Part shown: positions 53,866-64,000 of the stretch, one piece after another
Numbering within the stretch: position 1 is the stretch's first letter
How the letters are laid out: each line of letters opens with the position of its first letter
Program-made: the position numbers and the translations under genes
Notes under the pieces: model-generated
Told to the model about the DNA's origin: nothing
What the model saw: the letters and a program-made list of their open reading frames with translations, nothing else
The model's database searches: none
DNA from: Halocafeteria seosinensis
Lineage: Eukaryota > Sar > Bigyra > Bicosoecida
Length of the DNA stretch: 64,000 nucleotides
Direction of reading: 5' to 3'
NCBI GenBank assembly: GCA_001687465.1
Contig: LVLI01000158.1
Location: 1-64,000, forward strand

Positions 53866-55363
53866 TCAACCTCCGGAACCGTATCCATCCAGATTGTTGT
53901 TTTTCTCCATCGCCAGCAGCGCTTCCTCGTCGGTCCCACTGTCTGCAGACCCTATATTTGTCAATGGTTGATAGCTTCCATAAGCATCAGCACTTGTTTC
54001 ATCATCTTTGTTACTGGAAGAAAATGCTCGCCGGAAGATGGATTTCGGTTTCGAGGCTTGCCGCTCATGTGTGTTGATCGGAGCCGACATCTCATCTGGA
54101 GACTGGTCCAAGAGGTTTTCTGCCTCCCCCGCCGGTCGACCTTTTAGCTTAGGCCGTTTAAAGAACTCCCTTAGGGTTCGTCGTCCTTTGTCTCGCGCGG
54201 GCCAAGTAGCAAAGCAGATGGTGGCAGCCGCGCCGCATTCGACACCTACGTGGACAATGTAGAGGAAAGCGAGGTACTCCTTGGGATCCTTCACCGGAGA
54301 CACTTGGGTTGCAAACAGCACGATCACACTCACAAAGAGTACCACTCCAAGTATAACGCTAAGCAGTAGAGCTAATGTTGTTTGAACCGCCATCTTGTAG
54401 ACAGGTAATAATCTAGCCGCATAGGTATCTGTACTCTGATCCCTCACTTTTTGAATAACTTTCCATGAGCGGTACAGGAATATCAGGCCTGCAAATTCTA
54501 AAATGACAACATATCCTGCCACTACCGTATTTGCAACGTTGCTTAAAATAAACTCGAGATGGTTGTCTTTCTCGATTCCCACCGCAAGGGACAGGGGGAC
54601 CACAATAGCTGACAGAATTATCATACTGACAACAACGGAGCATGTCATTCGAGTGCTAACATGCTGATTCTTTGCAGCTGCCATTATATCGGTCCACACG
54701 AGTACGAGACACAAATAAGAAGCAATCTGTAAGGGTATGCACGCGCCCCAAGCAATGGAATCCTTTATAACACGTCAAGGAATCCAACTTGTTAAACTTA
54801 CCCAAAATATTTGTGGCAGACGCAGAAACAGTTCCTCGACGATGAATCCCACAACAATTTCATTTTGCACGACCATATCTGCACATCCAAACACACATGA
54901 CCACCACATTGCAGAATCCTCCCAAGTGCCGAGCCCGGAAGGAAGCGAAGTTTGCGTCGCTCAACGTACTTATAAACCAGGTAATGCGTGAGACGGACCC
55001 CAGGGCATTCAACAGGGCCGAAGTGTCCCTGAATGTGAACCGCGGCCTCTGGGGCGTGAGGTAGCACATGTGCCGACAAATGAACTGGTAGACCGTCATG
55101 AGCACTATTAGCCCCTGTATGGTGCACGTCGTGTACACCAGACCTCCCCAGGCCGCAGATCCAATCACATGGATGTAGTTCGTGCCACAATGCTTCCCTG
55201 ACCAAAACTTATCGCATGTACACTCTCCATTATCTCCCACTTCTCCGTGGTGATTACAAGGCTCTGAGCTCCTATGGCCATGGAGCACGACCTCGGTCTC
55301 CACAGCGGCCGCCGTTGAACACAGCAGCAGCAGCCACAGCCACAGCCACAGCCACCTCCCCAT
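53866..55363 (-). CDS. EGF-like/seven-transmembrane receptor-like protein, 443 aa
   Basis: Three exons: 55363-54970, 54878-54802 and 54726-53866. A Trp/Leu-rich signal peptide (WLWLWLWLLLLCSTAAA) is followed by one EGF-like module (CNHHGEVGDNGECTCDKFW...C). Seven hydrophobic helices come next, beginning GLVYTTCTIQGLIVLMTVYQ and including ALLNALGSVSRITWFIN, VILEFAGLIFLYRSW and LALLLSVILGVVLFVSVIVL. A cytoplasmic tail of about 90 residues is rich in Ser, Asp and Glu. The helix pattern recalls the TOM1/THH1 and GPR137 group of 7TM proteins. An EGF module in front is uncommon for them. The ligand and G-protein coupling are unknown. The small middle exon (77 nt) completes helix 3-4. Confidence 0.8.
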
Positions 55364-55617
55364 TTCTATCTATCCTAATGACGGTTGTATTAGTATGGGA
55401 ATATTATGTGGCTGATGTCTAAAAAACATTGTAGGTGTGTCTTGTTTTGTTTTGTTTTGTTTTTCCTGAGCTATTGATTGAACAAGGAGACAATCCCAAA
55501 GCAAATGTACCATCTATTGCTGCAAGCCACCGAGGAGACGGTAATCGATACAAGTGTAGTAGATTCTCTCCGTGTAGACTCTACAACATGAAGGATGACA
55601 AGTTACTCTATCATAGT

Positions 55618-58600
55618 CTATGAGCTTTCATCGTCATCGTCATCGTCATCGTCGTCATCATCATCATCATCATCGCTAGAGGACTCCGAGCCTTCGCCTT
55701 GTTGGACAACAGCCTTCCCTTGATCTGAGCCACTGCTTTCTTCCTCCGAAGAAGAGGAGCCTTCCTCATCGTCAGATTCGGAACCGCTTTCACTCTCTTC
55801 CTCATCTTCGTCGGATTCGCTCTCTTCTTCGCCTTCATCCTCGTCAGACTCACTTTCTTCTTCATCCTCTTCTTTGTGGTGGTGTTTCTTCTTTGGTCGC
55901 CCAGATGCTCGAACTTTTCGTTCCTGAGGCTCCCGTGTAGACGGGTCTGTGGGCGTCAAAGTCCAATCAGGTATAGGTCGGTATCCTCGAATAGGATGCC
56001 CCAAGACAAAGGACAATGAGCCCAAGAAAAGTCCGCCCTCAGTGCTTCCAGAAGTTTCCACCTGCGGTGGAGGTTTGGCCGTGTATAGTATTTGTAGCGC
56101 ACGGTCTTTCTCAGACTTCTTCCCCTTGGATAATTTCCCTTGTTTTTCTTTGGTGTTTTCCTCTGCCAACTTCTGCTGCTCCTGGCTTTGTGTTCCTGGA
56201 GCGACAGTCTGCTCGCCGTTTTCATTTTCACCACTCTGCTCGTTCTCTTGTGTTTGCTCTTGGTCCTCGGGAGACTGTTCCGATGGTAAGGCGTTAGAGG
56301 TTTCATCCTCCGCGTTGCCCACAGTACCATTTCCATGCTCTGTATTGTTTTGGGTGTCGATAACGCCTGGCTGCTGTTGGGTTTGCTTCAAGGCTCTTTC
56401 TTCAGCGCGGACTCGAGCAAGGAGTGCTCGCAATAAGCGTGCTCTATCTCTAATATCATAGTCTTTGTCGTACTTCGCTAATTCCAGCACGTAGTAGCAA
56501 AGATTCTTCTGTATTTTGGTAGCATCTTCTCTCAACGCTAATTTCGCTGCCAAATTCACAGCTTGTAACTTCACTGGGGTTTCCTCCTTGCGGAACGATT
56601 GAGCCAACATACGCAATGAATCAGGGGCTAATTTTGCCACCTGAGGTTTTGATTGGAACTCACCAATGATCCATACGATCGCCGCCTTGGCCGAAGGCTC
56701 TGTGACTTTTGTAAGCATACGACCGATACGCACCAAGATGCTGCCATGGCGGGTATCTTGCTGCAGAAGCTGTCGTAAGACAAGTATTGCTTCAGCTACT
56801 ACGCCCCCGTCTGCCGTTGTCAGTAATCCCATCAAACCCTTCAAGCAGCGGTCAGTAACTGATGGAAGTTTATTGGCGACGCGTCCCACTGCTTTGATAG
56901 TGTGTCGCACAAAGTCCTTGTCATCATCTTTTACGTAATTACTAAATTCCGACAACACAAGGGATGCATTTTTCTCAGTAACTATCGAAGACATGATGTC
57001 AACTTTCATCCGCCGAACAAAGGGAGGTTCAGAGTCAGCGGCAAAGAACTCCTTCAGGTGCTTATGAAAGATGTCCGGACGATCATGGGCTATGGCAGCG
57101 ATGCTTTTCAACATAAAGTACTGTACTTCTCGGTGTCCTCGGGAATGACGTAGTAAGGCTTGACCTACGCGGTTACTTAAAGTCCTATCCTTTGGACCAA
57201 TGTAAAAATACATGTTAGCCACACTCGAAACGACGGCAGAATTTCGGGAGCGCAGTAAAGGTAGTGCGGCCTCAATTAAGGCTTTATGATCAGGGTCCAG
57301 CCGCTCCAATGCTGATTTTGGTGTAGAATACATTTCATACTCGTCTTCATCGTCGGAGCTATCTCCACTCTCATCTGAATAAAACCCTTGTTTCTTTTTC
57401 TTCCGGGATTTCTTAGACGACCTCCGCCTCCTTTGCCTTTCTTCCACTTCAGCATCCGTTTCCTTAGTGGGATCCCTGAACTGGGTCCGTGCGTATCTCG
57501 TAAGGAGATTGATGACGGTCACTTGAGCCCAGTCGTCCATATCGGGAATGACCTGACAAAGCCTGCGGTAAACTCCGTGGAGAATGTCGATCCTGTCGGG
57601 GCATACTTCCTCAAACGCCGCAAGAGTCGAACCCAAAACCATCACTGTTTTGTCATGCAATAAATGATCAATTAAATCGATCATATCTTCCTTTTGAGTC
57701 GGATCAACAGCAAGCACTTTCGACAAACAATGCGACGTTGCCTTCCTCACATATGCTGAGCTGTCACTACTTGCTTTCTTTAAGGCAATCATCTGAATCG
57801 GAACGATCTCTCCAACGCGGATACTGCACAATACTCGCAATGCGAGACCTCGAATCAGCTGTGATCAAGACAATAAGTCGACAGTTGTATACACCGATCA
57901 GCAAAAAGAGAGTTAGTTAGCTGCTACCACATACTGGATTGGAGTCCGACATATCTTTCTGAAACGAGTTAATAGCCAAAAGGGCTAATTCCCGACAGGT
58001 TGCGTTCGCATCCGCATGATGTACGAGGTACATGTAAACGAGTTTTTTTAACTCCACAGATTTGATCTGAAGTATCCAGGATGGAAACCACAGTTCTTTG
58101 TTCACGTGCAACAAGACAAGGAGAGAAATACATACCCGGACATTACGAACCACGTCGGCATAGAAATGAGAAACATCACTTCCTTTGCTCATTTGCTGCA
58201 GCAAATGACATAGATAGACAATGAAATTAGCAAATCTTTCTCCCGAGAAAAAGAAGCTCCATTCGATTCCAAGCCCGCGGCACAGTCAGACGACGAATGG
58301 AAGAAGCGGGGCAAANAGAGTTCAAGCACTTACCGCTAGCAGGTATTTCATGCCTTGGGTCTTCTCCATGATACTAGCTTTGGAATCGGACGACTTTTGG
58401 TTGTCATTGAGGAGCTTCCGGATCTCCTCCGGCTGCATATACACCAAATAAAGCAAAATGCATGAATCACGTTCCAGTCAAAAGCTACGCCGCACACTAT
58501 AGAGGAGATTCTCACACATGCCATGCATCTATATTGTCCCTAATAGAGGCAAAAGGACAGATTTGGTCCAAGAGCGGAGAGGGCAAAAACTACAAAAAGG

Positions 58601-58713
58601 GTTTCAACGGGAACCTCTAGGGGGACACGGCGCAATCCTCCTTCGGGGGTACTACATACCGTCATTGACGCTTCATCAAAATATTTCTCCTCTCCCGAAA
58701 CGAGAGACGACAT
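55618..58713 (-). CDS. AP3B: AP-3 adaptor complex beta subunit, 861 aa
   Basis: Five exons: 58713-58660, 58432-58334, 58195-58136, 58066-57935 and 57858-55618. The first encodes only MSSLVSGEEKYFDEASMT. The adaptin trunk follows: KKLVYMYLVHHADANATCRE, RGLALRVLCSIRV, AYVRKATSHCL, FEEVCPDRIDILHGVYRRLC, WAQVTVINLLTRYARTQFRD and VQYFMLKSIAAIAH, ending at KYDKDYDIRDRARLLRALL. After a Gln/Glu hinge comes the AP3B signature LGSLSFVLGHPIRGYRPIPD. The protein ends in a Ser/Glu/Asp tail with a final poly-Asp run. It has no C-terminal appendage domain, unlike animal AP3B1 (about 1090 aa). AP-3 sorts cargo to lysosome-related organelles or vacuoles. One ambiguous base lies in an intron (58315). Confidence 0.93.
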
Positions 58714-59050
58714 TGTTCTCTACCTATTGTGTGAGTCGGCAAAAAAACCTGTACAATGCAAGATGCCCAATCAACCAACCAGGCTCAATCAACTCCAGAC
58801 TGAGTCTATAGTTGAATAGACTTCCCGGCAATCGAGCAATCTTTTCGTTCACTGTCAACAAGAAGAAAAGATTGCTGTGTTGGGAGCGTGAAAACTTCAA
58901 CTTCAACACCCCTGAGCAGGGGGGGAAGTCTATGGAGTGGAACTCACATACTATACTTGGTAAATGTGGTTGATCTTTGCTGAATGAGTTCGAACGTCTT
59001 CTCCGGGGTGTGCCTTTCCCCGGGACTGGAAAGTTTGCGTGATTTCTGTG
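58714..59050. promoter_or_regulatory. Divergent promoter region of AP3B and the glutaminyl cyclase
   Basis: These 337 bp separate the two start codons. A CAAC/TTCAACTTCAACACC run lies near 58893. No TATA box is evident. Confidence 0.45.
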
Positions 59051-60419
59051 ATGTGGAAGAAGGAGGAGGGATCCACAAGCCCAAGCCGTAGCCGACGGAT
59101 TCGTGGTTGGTTCATGGTTGCAATGATCACGGTGGCGCACATCGTGGGAAGGCAGACGAGCAGGGGACTGGGATCTCGGTTGGCAACGTCCTACTCAATG
59201 GCTGCTTTCGCAGTTTTGTGCCATAGCAACAGGCTGCATGTTCGAGCTCAGGAACATGATATGGAGGAGGTAGACGCTTATCCGAATCATGCTGGATACG
59301 TACATGTCCCCAGTGGAGATCCAGCTCTGGAGAGGCCGGTGCAATACCGGTATGAACTGATCCGAGAATTGCCGCACGACCAAACAGCCTTCACGTAAGT
59401 TGTCTTCCAGGTTGCTTAGGTGTTACGAAATCACAGCACCGATTTTTCCAAGACTGCAGCCAAGGACTGACTTTTCACAATGGTTCCATGTATGAAAGCA
59501 CGGGACAATATGGCCTTTCCGAGCTTCGAAAAGTGGATCTCGAAAGTGGAACTGTCATGGATAGCCGGAAAATTCCCGGGAACCGGTTTGGTGAAGGCAT
59601 GTGCATTTGGAAAGATAAAATTATTCAGCTCACCTGGAAATCTGGGTATGCTAGCTTCATCCTGTCTTCCAAGTAAGCTAAGGCGTAGACGTTTTACTTT
59701 CCATTCAGGGAGGGGTATATTTGGGACCTTGAACGATTGGCAAAGCTAGAAAGCTTCAGGTATACGACCGAAAGAAACAACGAGGTAAGAACCTGATGAT
59801 CGGAACGACTCATGAGACACACAAAACTGAGGCCTACCGGCATTGATGCTTGCCACAGGCTTGGGGTATTACTCACAACAACACGGAACTCTTTGTGTCA
59901 GATGGCAGCGCGATGATATATGTCTGGGACCCTGAAACGATGCAGGAAAAAAGACGAATAGTTGTTACAAATTCTCGCGGCCGGCCTATTGACAACATCA
60001 ATGAACTTGAATTTGTAAACGGCGAAGTAGGTGCATGGAGTATACTGTCATCTTTGTCGTGGGTAACACTATGAATCCACACCGCAGATTCTTGCTAACG
60101 TGTGGTTTCGCAAGTGGATTTACAGGATTGATCCCTCCTCAGGAAGTTTACTTGGAAAGATCGACTTTAGAGATCTGTATCCCGAAAGGTAGGTTCCTCA
60201 CTATAGGCATGTTCTACCAGTATTGTGAGATATTACCCCCCTGATTGTGTCTACAGTAAAGAATTTGGTGTTGACTCAGTTTTCAACGGCATTGCGGTTG
60301 ATCAATGTTCCGTCTATAGCCGACAAGCTGGCGCCGGCCGGTTGGACAATGTTCGATTATTTGTTACGGGGAAGTTATGGCCTAAGCTATTTGAAGTGAG
60401 ACTACGTTCGCTACACTAG
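59051..60419 (+). CDS. Glutaminyl-peptide cyclotransferase (plant/bacterial beta-propeller type), 345 aa
   Basis: Six exons: 59051-59394, 59460-59645, 59709-59784, 59859-60026, 60088-60188 and 60257-60419. The start at MWKKEEGSTSPS gives a basic N-terminus and a hydrophobic segment (WFMVAMITVAHIVG), so the enzyme is probably secretory. Its propeller motifs are in the family order: AFTQGLTFHNGSMYESTGQY, KIPGNRFGEGMCIWKDKIIQ, LTWKSGEGYIWDLERL, AWGITHNNTELFVSDGS, INELEFVNGE with ILANVWFRKWIYRID, then VFNGIAVDQ and LFVTGKLWPKLFEVRL. It converts N-terminal Gln (or Glu) of peptides to pyroglutamate and is unrelated to the animal zinc QC. The secreted subtilase in the same window could supply such N-termini, but that link is only a guess. 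Confidence 0.9.
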
Positions 60420-61197
60420 AGATGGTGCAGTGCCATTAGAGCCCGTATCTCCTGTAGAAGCAAATGAACGGCAAATCAAGCTCAATTTGTGGCTCAAACT
60501 TCGCTACTGAGCACTGCGGTGATAAACTAGTAAATGGGCGTGGTGGTCCATGGAGGATGCTGGCTCGTCTAGCGTAGCAGTTGACTGGTTTGCTTCCGGT
60601 AGGAGCAATGCTGTAAGCTTGTCAGAATCGAGTGCGCTGCATGCAGTGGAGCGAGAAGTTTATCACTCGATGTGTTCACGAATGATAGAAACTTCTTTTG
60701 GGGGGGCCTCTCGACTAAGTTCGAGATACCGTTGCATGAAGGCTATTGGGTATTAGGCTCTGGTTCCCCTATTTTGCCGTGGAAACCGCCAGCGACCTGT
60801 ATCACTCGCGTTGATAGACCTGCGGAATGGTCGAGAGCTTTCTAAACCTGAAGTTCAGTTCAGCTCTGGGTAAGTGGGGTGTGTGTGTAGGTGCTCTATT
60901 ACTCTGTAGACAAAATTCGAATCAAACGGACAATAAACATGATAAGAAGTAAAGTATACAGTAGCTAACTGTCCGTGGTATAACACCCGCGAATTTTGAA
61001 TAAATTTAATAATTTAGCAAAAATATAAATGTATATTAATTACAGTAGTTATCATAAGTAGTTAGTGGTATGGAACCGATACAACGATACTAATTCGTCG
61101 TACCATGATATTTTATGAATTAGTGAAGAAGTATGATGTGTTACTTTCTTGCCTGTGCCCTGATACATGAAAAGGAGTCTCTACTATCATTGGATTT
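60420..61197. other. Intergenic interval with AT-rich repeat terminus
   Basis: The left half shows no gene. The AT-rich block 60986-61042 (starting CCCGCGAATTTT) is the inverse of 38161-38217. From about 61090 the sequence is homologous to the 38.4 kb repeat and is the 3' flank of the ATPase pseudogene. Confidence 0.6.
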
Positions 61198-62535
61198 CTA
61201 GGGGGCTGTCCGAATCTCCACTTCCTCCTGATAAGGGGGACCCGTCCGACTCTTCGACTGCTTCAGTTCCTCCGTACACACCCGCTCAAAGTCATAAAAA
61301 GTCTGGTTTCGAAATTTTTTCACCATGTAGTCGTGAACGTATTTGCTTTCAAAGCACGAGCAGTCTGAGCGATCACCACTAAGCACATTACCTGCGTCAA
61401 GGAAATCCTGTACCGGTAGGACGTTAATGTCAAAGCCATACTGTGACACAAGAGGGAGCAGCGTTTTTCTACCAAAATATTTAAAGGAACTGCCTACATT
61501 GACAGAGAAGAGTTCACCACCGCATGCACAACAGTACATGTGTATCGAGGCAACCCCCTCCCTTCGCTCCGTATTTTGCGGAGATAGTTTCTCTGGCTTC
61601 GTAATATGCTTCCCTGGCTACTACCCTTAGCTGGTCCCGGATCATGTATAATTCCTGCTTGGTAACAGAAGGAACAGGCCTGTATTGCTGGAGATCAAGA
61701 GGCTTGCTACCGATGACGTGCCAAACTCAACGCCACAATTCTGGATCCTCTATTCCTTTAGCTTTCAGAAGATATTCGTTGGTTTCGTCTCGCTTAAGGT
61801 TTCCAAATATTACTTTTTTAGCAGACACATGGTCCGACATCTGCTTAATTTTGTGCATTCCTTCTCCGGGGGAGTAATAAGAACCACTTGAAATTGAGAT
61901 CTTTTCTCCCGAGCCGCTATGCGTCCAAATAGAACGCATATTTTCATCTCTTCCTGAGGTGCTAAGTTAATATCATCGACCACTACCAATGGGTAGGACC
62001 GCGTTGTTTTGTACAGTTTGGTCAGTGCGGTTCCGAGGGGGACTTGCATCCGGGGTTGCACTTTTGCCTTCCCTCCGACTTTTAGTTTAAAGCACTTTCG
62101 GAAAGGTCTCCAAGTGTTTGCGAATCGGTAGCTGAGGTACAAAAGACTTGTAGAACGTGTAACATCTGCACCGTACCAAACCTGGAAAGGTGTAGATTCC
62201 AGCGGACGGAATGGATTCGATCGATTGACGTAATAATGTCGCCGTCGTTTGTCGTCTATCTGGTCCAGTAAATTAGTTTTGGGCTCCATCAACAATTGAA
62301 CAAGCCTTTCGTCGATAGAAAGTCTCCGATACGGAATATACCGGTAGGGCTCCACCAGCAGCTGACCAGCTCTACCGACGCCAACGTGGGCCAACATATT
62401 TTGAGACCCTTTCGTCCCAAGTGTAAGGGATAACGTCATACGCAATAGCGATTGAGAGACATAATCCAAATAGACAATTACAATAAAACACGAAGAGTAT
62501 AACCTGCCATATATCGAGTTCACAAAACCAGACAT
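61198..62535 (-). pseudogene. Broken P-loop ATPase gene of a multi-copy element (STAND/AAA-like)
   Basis: Reading leftward on the minus strand, the first frame (from about 62535) carries RSYPLVVVDDINLAPQEEM, a Walker-B-like strand, and QFQVVLITPPEKE. A frame change near 61870 leads into AKKVIFGNLKRDETNEYLLK and GIEDPELWR. A TGA at 61727 is followed in the same frame by VWHVIGSKPLDLQQYRPVP, the GG/K-P-L-D-L lid motif of archaeal-type ATPases. A second frame change near 61540-61600 leads to CCACGGELF (zinc-ribbon-like) and the natural stop at 61198. Two frameshifts and one stop make it non-functional. I could not find the Walker A motif. The 38.4 kb repeat is a relic of its 3' end. Confidence 0.6.
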
Positions 62536-64000
62536 AAAATCTCATAGGTAAATGAGTAAACCAGTTACAAGAACCTCCAAACCATGCCAAGGAACCACGC
62601 ACAAGAAGTCACCTGTTGCGCGTCGGCGTCTGATACGTTCATATTGCCAGGCTCACGACAACATCAATCTACTGCAGATAACATAAACAATGTGCAGAGG
62701 TTTCCTAAACTAACTTCTTTTCTGGGCAGAAAAGTGAATGATGTGGATGGGGGTTGCGTTGGCTAAACACGCGATACGCACTTCTACTGTGGTGACGTTC
62801 GGCCGCTTCTTACCCTGTAGTTTCGCTAGGAGATTTTTGCTGAGGGTTTTCTGATAGGGTTTATGGGGAAAGTTCACGGTTTCTCCAACTTGAAGCAACC
62901 AAGAGTGGAGTCACTCACTACCGGTAGGACTTCCCACAAAAAAGGATAAAAAATAAAAAATGGGGGAGTAGGCATACACATACACGTTATATTGTATTAT
63001 ACGAAAGCTAAAAACAACATTGGGACAGATGTTTTGTCCAGGAGGACAATCAACCGACCAGAAAGACTGTATGCTACTATTGGTACGACTGCTCCCCTCC
63101 GCCGAGTGGCCACACCATTCAGTGGTTGGTAGTGAATGAAATATACACTCCGGGGTTAGCTAATAGGGCCAGAATCCGTAGCTACTCAGCTAGCTGGGTA
63201 GTAGTTTGTGGTTAAGAAGACGTCATGTTCCGGTGAAGAGACATCATTCCTTACCATTGTACTTTCAACTGAAAGACACCGTGAAGGCAACTATTTGTTT
63301 TAATTTCTGAGGAACAATGACAAAGTTTTTCGTTTCTATCCATGACACTAGTGATAGTATTTGCTCGTAGTAGGGTGAACGAGTATATCATGGAGACACT
63401 ACAATGTAGAGCTCCGTGGTAACAGCATACCGGTATATGGTATATGTGTGTGTGTGTGTATGGTAACAGTGGTGGTAATTAGGGATGCTGCTACAAATCC
63501 ATCCAAGCATTTACCCGGGGCAGACGATCCCAATAGACTAATGTCATTAGATTTGGGTTTGAAATGGAGATAAGGACACTCAATGAAGGACAACAGGACA
63601 CTGCCGGCAGGACGTCGATGTCAGCGGCAAGTTGCAGACGACACGAGTGTACGACCAAACGAGCATCATGAANNATGGAAATACACTCAGTATGCTACAC
63701 ACAATTAAGTGGTATCGACGATGCGTGTTTTGAGTTGGGATCAGGAGGTACATACACTAAAAAAATCCCCCACGATCCGCCGTCTTGAAAATACACTGAT
63801 TCCAATTCAGTTGGCACACGACATACATCGGCTTTGCAGCTCAGCAAGCTCTCTGACGAAGAGAACATCCGGCTGATTGGAATGATATGAGTTTTATGAT
63901 ACCACACTTGGTTCCGCGAGTCGTGCGAGGGTGGAGGGACATTGACGGAAATGTGGTACTACACATTCAACATTATCACCGTCCAGGCTCGCAACTTCAC
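62536..64000. other. Unassigned right end of window
   Basis: No gene is supported. Minus-strand frames at 62372-62602 and 62710-62898 may belong to the 5' part of the decayed ATPase gene. A (GT)n run of about 16 nt lies at 63443-63459, and two ambiguous bases at 63673-63674. Confidence 0.4.

Noticed and set aside
61198-62535. ATPase frames joined by introns instead of frameshifts
   Set aside because: No GT-AG pairs of reasonable length lie at the frame changes, and an in-frame TGA at 61727 remains inside a conserved motif.
1-64000. CRISPR arrays, operons, ribosome-binding sites and rRNA genes
   Set aside because: The window is eukaryotic nuclear DNA; no spaced direct-repeat arrays or rRNA-like blocks were seen.

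Overview
This is a nuclear genomic segment of a eukaryote. The genes are split by GT-AG introns, mostly 60-170 nt long, with donors of the type GTAAGT, GTACGT or GTATGT and acceptors ending in CAG. Families found here include ALKBH8, an AP-3 beta adaptin, a DENN protein, TIPIN/Swi3, TMEM128, SVIP, NAGK, OGFOD3, a plant/algal-type 2OG oxygenase and a GLUG-repeat surface protein. Compact genes, intergenic gaps as short as 30 bp, plant-like and animal-like orthologues side by side, and large low-complexity tails suggest a unicellular or simple alga or another free-living protist. I cannot name the lineage from the sequence alone. Ambiguous bases (n) at about 58315 and 63673-63674 mark assembly uncertainty.

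Layout. 0.5-3.7 kb (-): a 981-residue protein with a MIB/HERC2-like domain. 3.7-7.0 kb: gene-poor, with one decayed retroelement-like fragment. 7-15 kb: a putatively prenylated protein (+), a TIPIN/Swi3 replication-fork protein (-), an 11-exon 2OG-Fe(II) oxygenase (+) and a secreted, probably GPI-anchored subtilase (+). 15-20 kb: a PH-domain protein kinase (+). 20-28 kb: a tandem array of three related multi-pass membrane proteins (one truncated, one intact, one frameshifted) whose soluble domain resembles a degenerate Ras-like GTPase. 28-41 kb: a GLUG-repeat protein (-), ALKBH8 (+), a DENN-domain protein (-) and a leucine-rich-repeat protein (-). 41-47 kb: NAGK (+), TMEM128 (-), a five-exon SVIP-like micro-gene (-) and a bZIP factor (+). 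47.7-60.4 kb: an EF-hand/WD40 protein (-), OGFOD3-like (+), an EGF/7TM receptor-like protein (-), AP-3 beta (-) and a glutaminyl cyclase (+). 60.4-64 kb: a decayed multi-copy ATPase element, whose 3' end recurs at 38.4 kb, then unassigned sequence.

The genes do not form an operon or cluster with one shared job. Loose themes are membrane traffic and ER quality control (AP-3 beta, DENN, TMEM128, SVIP), secretory-pathway enzymes (subtilase, glutaminyl cyclase, OGFOD3) and three separate 2OG/Fe(II) oxygenases. Gene models were built by hand from splice-site phase and protein-family continuity. Every multi-exon model listed closes to a whole number of codons.
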